DNA of 11,160 bases from CAWDPQ01 sp049642465. GTDB lineage: Bacteria > Acidobacteriota > Vicinamibacteria > Vicinamibacterales > 2-12-FULL-66-21. Location of the stretch: positions 1 through 11,160 of the forward strand of contig JBAROV010000128.1 in NCBI GenBank assembly GCA_049642465.1. The letters are read 5' to 3'. The position numbers and the translations under genes were made by a program. How positions within the stretch are numbered: position 1 is the first letter of the stretch; each line of letters starts with the position of its first letter. Shown one piece after another: positions 1-7,383 of the stretch. The notes beneath the pieces are model-generated. The model was not told the DNA's origin. It saw nothing but the letters and a program-made list of their open reading frames with translations, and searched no databases.

Positions 1-93
1 CGCGATCCACAGCGCGATGAGGGCCGGACACAACGCCACGTTGAAGGCGGCATACAGATCGAAGAACTGGTCCTTGGTGAACGGCAGTTGCAT
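1..93 (-). CDS. Membrane protein N-terminus, DUF6064-like (partial)
   Basis: Only the first 31 codons are present; the gene runs off the left edge. The ATG at 93-91 follows a GAGGTG ribosome site about 11 bases upstream, which supports the start. The peptide opens MQLPFTKDQFFDLYAAFN and then becomes hydrophobic (VALCPALIALWIA), as expected for a first transmembrane helix. This opening resembles, from memory, the DUF6064 family of small integral membrane proteins of unknown function; that match is tentative. It lies 147 bp downstream of the esterase in the same direction and could be cotranscribed, but the gap is long enough for its own promoter. Confidence 0.5.
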   Translation of the reverse strand, partial: MQLPFTKDQFFDLYAAFNVALCPALIALWIA

Positions 94-240
94 TTGCGGT
101 CACACCTCGCGTCTACCGCATAAGAGAGCAGGCGAAGTGCCAGGCCAATCGAGGGCGTGTTTGTCCGGCGGCAATCGCTGCACGATGCGGGCGCCTACTC
201 GCGCGATCCCTGACGACTCGCTTTCGGCGAGCGCCGGGCG

Positions 241-1185
241 TCAGCGGAAAATGCGCTGCGCGAAGTGATAGAGGTTGCTGGCCCAGGTCTTGGGCGTGTG
301 GCCTTCGTCGTCGACGTTCCAGATGTGCGGCACGTCGCGCTCCTTGAGGTACGCGTGGACGCCTTGAGAGATGTTGATGAGCCTGTCCTTGTTGCCGCAA
401 GACAGGTAGAGGAGCTTCAGCTTGGCCTTCGCCGCGGCCGGATCCGGCACGAGCTCGGCGGGCGGCCTGGTGTTCGGCGCGGAGGAGAACGCGCCGATCC
501 ACGCGAAAGTGTCGAGGTGGCCGAGCCCGAAGTTCAAGGTCTGCCCGCCGCCCATCGAGAGGCCGGCCAGGGCCCGGTGCTCGCGGTCGGCGAGCGCCGC
601 GTACTTCTTCTCGATCGCGGGAATCAGATTGTCCAGCAGGTCCTGCTCGAACCTGGCAAAGCCGGCCACCTTCTCCGGCGCGAACTGGTTGCCCGTCGCG
701 CTGTCGTCGGCGAGCGCGCGGCCGTTGGGGATGACCACGATCATCGGCACCGCGACTTTGTCGGCGATCAGGTTGTCGAAGAGGGCGTCCGGCGTCGCGA
801 AGCGGATCCATTCCGTCTCGTCGCCCCCGATGCCGTGCAGCAGGTAAAGTACTGGGTACTTCCTGTCGCTGGAGTACCCGGGCGGCAGATAGATGTTCGC
901 TTTGCGCCGCGTGCCGGTGACGCGCGAGTCGTACTCGAACGGTTCGAGACGACCGGCCGGGACGCCGGCGCGCCGCGTGTTGAAGCCCGGGGGAGCGTCG
1001 GGGAACGCCCGGACATCGTCGGGGCCGAGCACGATGGGCCTGCCCACGTTGCCGCGACCCTGCGCGGGCGGAGGTCCCTGGGGCTTCTCCTGGGCCGGCG
1101 CTGCGGCAGCGGCGACGAGGAACAGGATCGCGGTGCTGAATACGTGGGCTCTGTTTTTCATAAGTCGTCGGGAAGCGAAGGCCAT
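241..1185 (-). CDS. Exported alpha/beta-hydrolase, putative esterase (PF00756 type)
   Basis: Predicted serine hydrolase of the esterase D / feruloyl-esterase-like PF00756 family, about 314 aa, acting outside the cytoplasm. The nucleophile elbow GLSMGG places the catalytic Ser near residue 210; CGNKD near 267 is the likely acid and GHTPK near 296 the likely His. An oxyanion-type LLHGIGG lies near 116-122. Two adjacent ATGs start the gene; AGGAG sits 2 bases from the first and 5 from the second, so the second (1185) is chosen. A Sec-type signal follows (MKNR, then a hydrophobic stretch ending APAQ). It starts 48 bp after the ThuA-like gene and is probably cotranscribed with it. The substrate (acyl or feruloyl sugar esters, for example) cannot be deduced. 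Confidence 0.87.
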   Translation of the reverse strand: MAFASRRLMKNRAHVFSTAILFLVAAAAAPAQEKPQGPPPAQGRGNVGRPIVLGPDDVRAFPDAPPGFNTRRAGVPAGRLEPFEYDSRVTGTRRKANIYLPPGYSSDRKYPVLYLLHGIGGDETEWIRFATPDALFDNLIADKVAVPMIVVIPNGRALADDSATGNQFAPEKVAGFARFEQDLLDNLIPAIEKKYAALADREHRALAGLSMGGGQTLNFGLGHLDTFAWIGAFSSAPNTRPPAELVPDPAAAKAKLKLLYLSCGNKDRLINISQGVHAYLKERDVPHIWNVDDEGHTPKTWASNLYHFAQRIFR

Positions 1186-1233
1186 CATAACTCCTGATGA
1201 ACTGCCTCGCGCGGCGTGTCCGCCGCCGCACTC

Positions 1234-2196
1234 TTACCTGATCGAGGTCCTGTCCGTGGTGGGAAAGTCTTTGGGGACCTGGATGGTCACCGAGCCCGTT
1301 GCGGCCCATTCTGTGCCGCGCTGAAGCAGCACGATGTAGTCGACGGAATTCATGCCGACGATCGGCTCTCTCTGCGTCGCCCCGACGTGGCCGAGCGTGT
1401 CGTGAAACACGCGTCCCTTGCCGTAGGCGATCGTCATGATGATGGGCTCATGCTCTCCAGTGCCATTCGGCATCGACGTCGGAGCGAGGGCCGTCGCGAG
1501 GACGGTGACGTTCTTCGCCGGGCCGCGCAAGTTGCTATAGAGCTCGTCGTTGGCGTGCAGCCACGCCGATGGCAAACCCTTCATGATCGGGTGCTCGGGG
1601 GCGCGATTCGTGATGAGGAAATCGTGCGGGCTCGGATGCTGCGCGGTCCCGGGAGTGGCGTTGTCAAGCACCATGCGGCCATCGCGCCACCGGATCTTCG
1701 GACCGGCACTTTCGGTCCGGTTGCTATAACCGGGTGTAAACCCTCCCCAGCCACCGACGCCGATCATCTCGTTGTACTCAGGCCAGCCGGGAAACGCGTT
1801 ATCCGCCGCATGGAGCACTACGAGCCCGCCGCCGTTCTTGATGTAATCCACCAACGCCTGCTTGACCGGCGCCGAGAATTCGAAGCCTTCGTAGTCCAGC
1901 ACCACGACCTGATAGTCGGAGAACCTCGGTGCAAAGCTCGACATATCCTGATTCGGCGTCGCGCCTTTCGGCGGCGTCGTCTTCAGGCTCACGGCAAAGC
2001 GCCCGCTCTCCTCCAACTGTCGTTTGACGATCGGGCTGCTGACCTCCCAGTTGTGATACCGGTTGCTCTGGCCGGTGACGAGAAGCACCTGGATCGGCGT
2101 CTGTGCAGACGTCAGCCTGTTCGAAGCGAGGGGCAAAGCCGCCACGGCCACGAACAGCGCCGCGGCACATTTCAACGCGTGTACGACACTCGTCAT
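1234..2196 (-). CDS. Exported ThuA-like domain protein
   Basis: A 320-aa protein with an N-terminal signal peptide (hydrophobic core about residues 9-24, likely cleavage after the SAQ near 30-32) followed by a ThuA-like fold (PF06283, related to class I glutamine amidotransferases). Supporting features are QVLLVTG near 36-42, the GGGLVVLHAAD strand-turn at 122-132, and the family-typical GKGRVFHDTLGH at 259-270. ThuA-type proteins are linked to sugar utilisation, and secreted forms are common next to carbohydrate enzymes; the substrate here is unknown. GGGAGG lies just upstream of the ATG. The downstream esterase starts 48 bp after the stop, suggesting a two-gene unit for extracellular glycan or ester degradation. 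Confidence 0.85.
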   Translation of the reverse strand: MTSVVHALKCAAALFVAVAALPLASNRLTSAQTPIQVLLVTGQSNRYHNWEVSSPIVKRQLEESGRFAVSLKTTPPKGATPNQDMSSFAPRFSDYQVVVLDYEGFEFSAPVKQALVDYIKNGGGLVVLHAADNAFPGWPEYNEMIGVGGWGGFTPGYSNRTESAGPKIRWRDGRMVLDNATPGTAQHPSPHDFLITNRAPEHPIMKGLPSAWLHANDELYSNLRGPAKNVTVLATALAPTSMPNGTGEHEPIIMTIAYGKGRVFHDTLGHVGATQREPIVGMNSVDYIVLLQRGTEWAATGSVTIQVPKDFPTTDRTSIR

Positions 2197-2411
2197 AGAC
2201 CTCCCGAACCGAAGTTCGTCGCGGGATCCTGGTTCGCGCTCGGCAAGGATACTGGATTATGGATTATGGATTATGGATTCCTTTGCGCACCGCACGTCTG
2301 TGGATCGCCATTCCGTAGAGATCTTCGGAGGGGCGCATGCCTTGGAAGGAGTGTCACGTCATGGACGAGCGGCTCCGGTTTGTCGACTGCTCCGCTGCCG
2401 AAGCTCCTGAA
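2197..2411. other. Intergenic spacer between ThuA-like gene and boundary zone
   Basis: A 215-bp stretch with no credible gene on either strand. It should hold the promoter of the ThuA-esterase unit (minus strand), but I could not identify a clear -35/-10 pair. It contains the heptamer repeat listed separately. No attC-like pair of core sites was found, although an attC would be expected here if the genes at 2412-3510 were a complete cassette. Confidence 0.5.
2254..2279. repeat. Tandem heptamer GGATTAT, about 3.7 copies
   Basis: Three perfect head-to-tail copies of GGATTAT (2254-2274) followed by GGATT. It is AT-rich inside a GC-rich region and lies upstream of the ThuA-like gene. Such short repeats vary by slippage; no function can be assigned from the sequence. 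Confidence 0.9.
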
Positions 2412-2705
2412 TCAGCTCGGTCGTTGCGGTAGGTCGCGATCACGGTCGTACGGCGGCTTCTGCCGAGCCGGCATGACGTAATCCGGGAAGTCCTCCAGCC
2501 ATGCCAGCCGCTCCGCGTCGGTTGCGTAGAACGCGAAATACAGCTTCGTGTCCTCGACGCTGCGCGTACCGAGGACGGCAATGTGCCACACTCCGCCATC
2601 ATCGTCGGTTTCGACCGGCACCTCCTCACGGAGCGATTCGGACCACAGGTGCGAATACAACTCGCGGTCGCTCAGATGGTCCGTCTGGCTGATGAAGACA
2701 CGCAT
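2412..2705 (-). CDS. Small hypothetical protein; 5' end probably frameshifted
   Basis: A 97-aa open frame beginning MRVFISQTDHLSD, with an acidic middle and a C-terminus containing LEDFPDYVMPAR and a charged tail. No known domain is recognised. The true N-terminus probably lies further upstream: a frame starting at the ATG at 2763 reads MNDEELTAKLWEVI and would join this frame if one T were removed from the run at 2719-2721 (minus-strand AAA), giving about 114 aa. In keeping with this, the GGAGG near 2725-2730 is about 20 bases from the ATG at 2705, too far to be a good ribosome site. The extended gene would begin 21 bp after the cyclase-like gene, consistent with cotranscription. No attC follows it. 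Confidence 0.6.
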   Translation of the reverse strand: MRVFISQTDHLSDRELYSHLWSESLREEVPVETDDDGGVWHIAVLGTRSVEDTKLYFAFYATDAERLAWLEDFPDYVMPARQKPPYDRDRDLPQRPS

Positions 2706-2784
2706 CCGCGCAAGGCAATTTAATCACCTCCCACAGCTTTGCAGTCAGCTCCTCATCATTCATTGAAAACGGCTGCGGTAGGCT

Positions 2785-3510
2785 TTACGTGCCCTTGCAG
2801 TCGTGGCAGTGGGCTTCGTGAAATGCTTCGTATTCAGGTACTTCTCGTACAGACTCTGCTCCTCGACCGAGTTGGGCTCGGGTGGCAGATCTGATGTTAC
2901 CGACCATCTCAGACGCCACCTCGGTGCGTGTATGCCCCTGTTCCAGTTCACGGCCAGAGTCGCCATCGGCTCGTGATCCTTCATCGGTACGATCCAGGGC
3001 GTGACGTACCAACGAGCATGCTCCCCCTGGCTCCCAGTTTTGGAAACCCTTGCGCAGGCGGCAGGAGTCAGAGCTGCCCCGGCCCATTGTTGCCGCTCCT
3101 GTAGTCGATACGCCTCGATGATCGGTTCACCGACATACAAAGAATTGGCTCGGTCGATGAACGCGTCTCCGTACGAGATACCCGCACGCACTTTCGTGGT
3201 GCCTTCAACGATTGTTTCGAAGAGCAACCAAGCAACGCTCGTCAGGAGGTCGGCCACGGCTTCGTCTGAATCTTCTTTCGTGTAAACCAGGATCGTGTCC
3301 GAGAACCACGCGATGCCAACATGTTTATGGCCGTCGAGCTCGCGGATCGGCGGCGGCGAAGCCGGGAAGTTGCCTCGGTGAATCGAGTGAATTGAGGGCG
3401 CTTGAAAACCAACCGAGCGCGTCTTTTACCACCAGGTCCAACGGCTGGCTCTGAACCAGCGCCGAAAAGCCGAGGATGTCGCAGACCGCGACTAGATATT
3501 TGCCGTGCAT
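2785..3510 (-). pseudogene. Class III nucleotide-cyclase-like protein, two frameshifts
   Basis: Three open segments join into one protein of about 240 aa. Segment 1 (from ATG 3510) reads MHGKYLVAVCDILGFSALV. Removing one base near 3391-3393 joins it to a frame with GNFPASPPP, AWFSDTILVY and VRAGISYGDA. Adding one base near 2811-2816 restores a Cys/His-rich end, HEAHCHDC, and a stop at 2785. The Asp of CDILGF, the Asp of FSDT and RAGIxxG match the order of metal-binding and core motifs in class III adenylate/guanylate cyclases. The usual transition-state Asn of VNxAAR is replaced (IIEAYRL), so activity is uncertain. A divergent homologue sits at 8873-9529. The indels may be real decay or assembly errors. 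It lies just downstream of the last recognisable attC. Confidence 0.72.
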
Positions 3511-3530
3511 GCGACCTGGTATTTTGTGAA

Positions 3531-3629
3531 GCCTAACGCCATGCGGCTGACCTGCGGCGGCCGTTCAGTCGGTGTATCGAGCCAGCGCGTTCGGCGTGCG
3601 GACGCCGACAGGTCCAGCCGCTGTTAGAC
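3531..3629 (-). repeat. attC1 (distal, longest site)
   Basis: Starts with GCCTAAC (3531-3537) and ends with GTTAGAC (3623-3629), 99 bp. The arms GCGGCTGACCTG and CAGGTCCAGCCGC pair except for one extra base on the 3' arm, the extrahelical-base asymmetry typical of attC. Its sequence is unlike the other sites in the array. It belongs to the 3624-4241 cassette, whose TAA stop lies in the R'' box. It is the last recognisable attC and marks the distal end of the intact array. Confidence 0.87.
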
Positions 3630-4241
3630 GGCTCGCCCAAACAAGCTCCATAACTTTTGACGAAGCGTCCGACGTGGCTTCACGCGGAACTGCTCGATCA
3701 AGAACTGATTATCGGGTACACGCCCCACTCGAACCGCCACCGCGATCTCTTGAGCAAAACCTGACCAATCGGACTCCTTAATAGGATCATGGAAGTGCCA
3801 GTCGTGTGTGGCTGCGTCGATCCACTCATCCCAGAAGCTGAAAGCCAACTCGATCGCCTCACCGAAATCCGAGTTCACCTGTACGACTCTCGCGTAAGTG
3901 TGATCGTACGCCTCGCGCAGCCGATGAACATCGCCCCTATCCTGGCGCCTTGCTTCCGCTTCAAGTGCGTCCGCCACGATTGCGTTCGCCTCTGACACCA
4001 TCCTTTGATCTTCTACCCGAAGTTCCGTAGCGACCGTTCGAAGCATCGGGCGCCCGGCGGTACTGCACCACTCGTTCGCCAGTGTGGGCGGATAGCGTTC
4101 GCTGATTTCAAGGCATCTACGACGTGCTCCCTCCACGCGTGGGTCGACAGCACGCGTGCTAGTGAAGTCATCCCAGTCCCATCTACCGCCCGAGCCGTCG
4201 AGAAAAGCCTCAATCAATTCAGCGGCTTGCCGAGGCGTCAC
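3624..4241 (-). CDS. Hypothetical cassette protein, 205 aa
   Basis: I do not recognise a named family. The start is GTG at 4241 with GGAGGG a few bases upstream. The N-terminal part contains the tryptophan/aspartate-rich GGRWDWDDFTS (18-28) and a WCSxxG near 59-63. A helical middle follows, then a second aromatic patch, SFWDEWIDAATHDWHF, and a basic C-terminus (KPRRTLRQKLW). There is no signal peptide or membrane segment, so it is probably cytosolic. The TAA stop is part of the attC1 R'' core (GTCTAAC), as in other cassettes here. The layout, a short acidic/aromatic N-terminal module plus a second module, could reflect an old fusion of two cassette proteins; this is speculation. Confidence 0.85.
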   Translation of the reverse strand: MTPRQAAELIEAFLDGSGGRWDWDDFTSTRAVDPRVEGARRRCLEISERYPPTLANEWCSTAGRPMLRTVATELRVEDQRMVSEANAIVADALEAEARRQDRGDVHRLREAYDHTYARVVQVNSDFGEAIELAFSFWDEWIDAATHDWHFHDPIKESDWSGFAQEIAVAVRVGRVPDNQFLIEQFRVKPRRTLRQKLWSLFGRAV

Positions 4242-4275
4242 TGTCCCTCCACCAACCTTTGTCGAAAGGAAAGCC

Positions 4276-4344
4276 GGCTAAAGTCTACGAATGAGCCGCG
4301 CGGCTCACATGCCCAGGCCGCGTCGGCTCCATTCGGGGTTAGGC
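4276..4344 (-). repeat. attC2 with altered R' core
   Basis: Ends with a normal R'' (GTTAGGC, 4338-4344), but the other core reads GGCTAAA (4276-4282) instead of GGCTAAC. On the cassette strand this changes G/TT to T/TT at the crossover point. The arms CGAATGAGCCGCGCG and CGCGTCGGCTCCATTCG pair with two extra bases on the 3' arm, as in attC6 and attC8. The site is therefore recognisable, but recombination at this junction may be impaired. Confidence 0.8.
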
Positions 4345-4444
4345 TGCCTCGTGTCGTCGACGCTGGTTGCTCATCGAACATGAGCTGCCGGCGACGCATC
4401 GGAAGAAGCCTCGAACTTCGAAATAACGACTCGTCGCTGACGCA

Positions 4445-5377
4445 CTACGGCGCGTTCTTTGTCCGCGTGGTCCCATATAGATCAAGGCCGCCGAAACCAC
4501 CGGGCCGATTTGACGCAAAGAAGAGTGTCTGACGGTCCGCGGCAATATGGGGTTGTTGATCTTCGAACGCACTATTCACAGTCGCGCCAACATTCACCGG
4601 AGTGGACCAGGGATCAAACACAGTTTTTCGAGTGGACACCCACAAGTCGTTGCCGAGCGAGCCGGGCCGATTCGAGTACAAGAATACTTCCAGCCCATCG
4701 AAGCGGACCGACGGTCGTTGGTCACTCGCTGCGCTGCTAAGCTCCGGAACGAGCGTGGCGGGACCAAACGACCCAACCGGCCACAACTGACTCACGTAGA
4801 TGTCGAAAGTTCCGGGACTGCCAAGCCCACCAGCCCGGTTGCTGGTAAAGAACAGAGCCGGGGCACCGCCTTCGTCGTTCTCAAAATAGGATGCCCCGGC
4901 GTCGAAAGAGGCCGAATTGACACCCGGGCCAAGATTGAATGGCGCTTCCCAGCCGAAGTCGTCGCGGGTGTGAGCGCGCCACGAGACCCAGATATCCCGA
5001 TCGCCAAGCCCACCCGGACCAGTGCTGGCAAAGAACAGCCAGTGTTCGTCGCGGGAGAGCGAAGGAACGGACTCGGCCGCTGCAGTATTGATGAGTGCGC
5101 CGAGGTTCATCGGTGGTCCCCACGCATCGTTCTCCGTGAGGCGTTGCGAAACCCAAATGTCTTGGCCGCCAAGACCGCCTGGGCGATCGGAATTGAAGTA
5201 GATACTCAGGCCGTCTTTTGAAGTGGCCGCCCCGAAGTCGTTGAAGGGCGAGTTAATCGTCGCGCCGAGGTTCGTCGGCAATGCCCAATCCGCGAACTTG
5301 GGCGCTGCACCAGGCTGAGATGTGGCCAAGGCGACGAGGACGAGGCTGAGCACTGCACCAACCGTACGAAGAGTCAT
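4445..5377 (-). CDS. Secreted PD40/TolB-like beta-propeller protein
   Basis: A 310-aa protein with a Sec-type signal (MTLRTVGAVLSLVLVALATS) and at least five repeats of the form (Y/F)F-x-S-(N/D)RPGG(L/F)GG-x-D(I/L)(W/Y)VS, near residues 58-76, 115-132, 176-195, 232-248 and 285-301. This is the WD40-like PD40 repeat (PF07676) seen in TolB and OmpA-associated propellers, so it probably binds a ligand or protein in the periplasm or outside the cell. The frame is open up to 5407, but the ATG at 5377 has AGGAG five bases upstream and directly precedes the signal peptide. The stop is about 100 bp before attC2, so this cassette has a longer 3' non-coding tail than the others. Confidence 0.88.
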   Translation of the reverse strand: MTLRTVGAVLSLVLVALATSQPGAAPKFADWALPTNLGATINSPFNDFGAATSKDGLSIYFNSDRPGGLGGQDIWVSQRLTENDAWGPPMNLGALINTAAAESVPSLSRDEHWLFFASTGPGGLGDRDIWVSWRAHTRDDFGWEAPFNLGPGVNSASFDAGASYFENDEGGAPALFFTSNRAGGLGSPGTFDIYVSQLWPVGSFGPATLVPELSSAASDQRPSVRFDGLEVFLYSNRPGSLGNDLWVSTRKTVFDPWSTPVNVGATVNSAFEDQQPHIAADRQTLFFASNRPGGFGGLDLYGTTRTKNAP

Positions 5378-5442
5378 AGCTTCTCCTTTCGTGGCCGAGG
5401 CGCTCACGTGCTGCTGAACCAGTTTCTCTCCATTGGAAAGCG

Positions 5443-5517
5443 GCCTAACGTCTCGCGTTTCAGCCGCGGCGGCTCATGTTCGCACCGGCCGCCGTCGGCT
5501 GCAAACGCTTGTTAGCC
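5443..5517 (-). repeat. attC3 (common type)
   Basis: GCCTAAC (5443-5449) to GTTAGCC (5511-5517), 75 bp. The stem pairs GCGTTTCAGCCGCGGCGGC with GCCGCCGTCGGCTGCAAACGC, leaving an unpaired G and an unpaired A on the 3' arm. The arms are almost the same as in attC4, 5, 7 and 10. It belongs to the PhyH-like cassette. Confidence 0.92.
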
Positions 5518-6183
5518 AACGGCGAGCTCGATCCCCGAATCAAGGTTAACCGCCGCTGCGTATTCAATGTGCAGCACACGCCGCGGGTTGTCATCGGTGG
5601 ATTTGGAGGAGGCGTGAACCGTCAGCGGTCGCATCGCGACCACCCCACCCGATGCAGCGACACAATCAACGGCCGTGGTCTCTCTGGCCAGGTGCTCGAT
5701 CTGCTCGTCGCTCAAGACCCCTTGGAGATGCGTCTTTGGCAAGACGCGCAAAGGCCCATTCGCCGCGGTCGAATCATCGAGATGAACACGAAGTGCCACC
5801 ACCCTCTCGAGTGCCCACGCAGGGGCGTGGGCATACAGCACGCCAGCCTTTATTGACCAAGGTCCCCACGCGCAGCCGTCGATGCGACTTCGCAGCGGCA
5901 AGGCCGTATCCTGATGCCACACGACTAGCCAGTTTGACGTCAGTGATTTCTCGAACAACGTGGCCCGGAAGGCCGCTGGCTCCGGCCCTACAAACTGGGC
6001 CGCAATGTTCACGAGCCGTCGATCTGTGGCCAATGCGCGAACAACCGGGACCGTGAGCACATGCCGGACGCCCGCTTTCGCCCGCGCCATCTCGGCTTGT
6101 GCAAGTCGTTGAACTGCGGAAACCATTTCGGTCCGCTCGAACACCTGCTCGTAGATCGAATAACCCTGATCGTCTTGTCCCAT
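5512..6183 (-). CDS. PhyH-like Fe(II)/2-oxoglutarate dioxygenase
   Basis: A 223-aa protein of the phytanoyl-CoA dioxygenase family (PF05721). Such enzymes hydroxylate a substrate using Fe(II), O2 and 2-oxoglutarate. The iron-binding HxD is visible at H90-Q-D92 (VVWHQDTALPL), the distal His at 190 (LTVHASS), and a 2-oxoglutarate-binding Arg near 201-202 (NPRRVLHIEY). NGPLRVLPKTHLQG (142-155) is the family-typical strand before the distal His. It is somewhat shorter than many relatives but appears complete. The ATG is 22 bp from the upstream cassette junction; GGGA lies only one or two bases before it, so the ribosome site is weak. The TAA stop lies in R'' (GGCTAAC). The substrate is unknown. 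Confidence 0.87.
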   Translation of the reverse strand: MGQDDQGYSIYEQVFERTEMVSAVQRLAQAEMARAKAGVRHVLTVPVVRALATDRRLVNIAAQFVGPEPAAFRATLFEKSLTSNWLVVWHQDTALPLRSRIDGCAWGPWSIKAGVLYAHAPAWALERVVALRVHLDDSTAANGPLRVLPKTHLQGVLSDEQIEHLARETTAVDCVAASGGVVAMRPLTVHASSKSTDDNPRRVLHIEYAAAVNLDSGIELAVG

Positions 6184-6205
6184 TTCCCAGAGGTTCCAGC
6201 CGGTT

Positions 6206-6276
6206 GGCTAACGGCCAGGTTTCAGCCGCGGCGGCTCGGTGTCTCCGGCCGCCGTCGGCTGCAAACCGTGTTAGGC
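6206..6276 (-). repeat. attC4 (common type)
   Basis: GGCTAAC (6206-6212) to GTTAGGC (6270-6276), 71 bp. The arms TTTCAGCCGCGGCGGC and GCCGCCGTCGGCTGCAAA pair with an extra G and A on the 3' arm. It belongs to the 6291-7283 cassette and forms the junction with the PhyH-like cassette. Confidence 0.92.
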
Positions 6277-6290
6277 AGCCGTCTCGGATT

Positions 6291-7283
6291 CTATCGCTGC
6301 CGGTTCTTCAGCTCATAAACAAGGGCAATATCGCGATTCGCCTGGCGGATGTCTTCTTTGAGCAGGGCGGTTCGCGCGATTGCGATCGAGACCCGTCCGA
6401 CAGTCGTTGCCGCCGCCACCGCCACACCGGCAACGGGGTTTCCTGACGAGTATGAAGTCAGGGCGCCGAAGACCGTCACTCCAGTGAGCCACTTCGGATT
6501 GAGAATCTCTGACAAAGTGCCGAGCACTGTACTGATCCCATGTTTCCTGAGCGCCCACTCGTAGTCCTCGAGCCGCCTGCTAATTTCAGCTTCAACAAAC
6601 TGTTGGTCTCGGTCGGCCAACTCCTTGTCAAGCCAATGGATCATCCGCCGGTACTTGTTAAGGGAATCTCTGTCCTGCCGAAATTCAATGACCTGCTGCC
6701 AGTCCAACGTGGTCTCGTCAGCGAGGCCGATGTGATGCATGGAGGCGATTGCTACGGAATGGGAGCCGGCCCTCAATTCGGCGTGTCGGCTCGCGGCCGA
6801 CGAAAAGATCGGGCAGACATCTAAACCAAGAGCCTTGTCGTACAGCCGAGAGACGCCGGTCGTCCACTTCATGTTCAATCTGTCAGTTAACTTTTCAGCG
6901 GTCACCTTTGATCGCGGTTCGAGATCTGCTAGGTCAAGCTGATTCAGTTTTGAGGTCGCCAGGTCGACGACCCCCACAAGTTGGACTTCGGCTCGGTGGA
7001 GCCCTCCAAACCCAATCGAAGGCGGCACAAGCCCCGCTCCCCACCACACTCGGTCGAAGCAAAGCGCCGCCACCATCGGAGCGTCCATGCTCACAGCGAT
7101 CGTTTCGCCAGCTGCTAGCGGGGCCGTTGAAGCGATGCGGCTATAGTATTCAGTCGTCAACGATTCGAGTGCTTTCGGGATGTCATCCGGCAGTAACTCT
7201 TGTAGCTCTCCAAGAGTCGTGTCTTCCGCGATCTCGCCGAGTGCTTCTCGGATTTGCGCCTGGCTGAGACGACTGTCATTCAT
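6291..7283 (-). CDS. Hypothetical protein with hydrophobic C-terminal segment, 330 aa
   Basis: No named family is recognised. The N-terminal 60 residues are acidic and helical. A core follows with MDAPMVAALCFDRVWW (66-81) and a beta-rich stretch. Residues 205-245 are a charged, coiled-coil-like region (DKELADRDQQFVEAEISRRL) leading into YEWALRKHGIST. Residues about 265-305 are hydrophobic with many Gly/Ala/Val (VTVFGALTS, VAGVAVAAATT), enough for one or two membrane helices or a membrane-inserting hairpin. A soluble sensing part with a C-terminal membrane segment is one possible reading, but no function is shown. The ATG has no clear ribosome site. The TAG stop is 14 bp before the R'' core of attC4. 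Confidence 0.83.
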   Translation of the reverse strand: MNDSRLSQAQIREALGEIAEDTTLGELQELLPDDIPKALESLTTEYYSRIASTAPLAAGETIAVSMDAPMVAALCFDRVWWGAGLVPPSIGFGGLHRAEVQLVGVVDLATSKLNQLDLADLEPRSKVTAEKLTDRLNMKWTTGVSRLYDKALGLDVCPIFSSAASRHAELRAGSHSVAIASMHHIGLADETTLDWQQVIEFRQDRDSLNKYRRMIHWLDKELADRDQQFVEAEISRRLEDYEWALRKHGISTVLGTLSEILNPKWLTGVTVFGALTSYSSGNPVAGVAVAAATTVGRVSIAIARTALLKEDIRQANRDIALVYELKNRQR

Positions 7284-7306
7284 GTGTATTTCACTGTCGA
7301 CAAGCT

Positions 7307-7378
7307 GCCTAACGTCCGGCTTCAGCCGCGGCGGCTCCGGGTCACACCGGCCGCCGTCGGCTGCAAGCCGTGTTAGGC
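7307..7378 (-). repeat. attC5 (common type)
   Basis: GCCTAAC (7307-7313) to GTTAGGC (7372-7378), 72 bp. The arms CTTCAGCCGCGGCGGC and GCCGCCGTCGGCTGCAAG pair with an extra G and A on the 3' arm. It closes the PD-(D/E)XK nuclease cassette. Confidence 0.92.
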
Positions 7379-7383
7379 GTCGA

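Noticed and set aside
217..231. Possible terminator hairpin CTCGC-TTTCG-GCGAG downstream of the esterase
   Set aside because: The stem is only five base pairs and has no T-run on the transcript side, so it is too weak to call.
265..1197. 310-aa plus-strand frame opposite the esterase
   Set aside because: It is a GC-rich shadow of the esterase gene, full of Arg/Val with no motif; the minus-strand frame has a signal peptide and catalytic residues.
1216..2481. 421-aa plus-strand frame opposite the ThuA-like gene
   Set aside because: It is an antisense shadow with an Arg/His-rich composition; the ThuA-like frame has family motifs and a ribosome site.
4339..4572. 77-aa minus-strand frame ending in the attC2 R'' core
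   Set aside because: It overlaps the end of the PD40 gene in another frame and has no natural start; its stop in R'' is by chance, since the core sequence supplies TAA.
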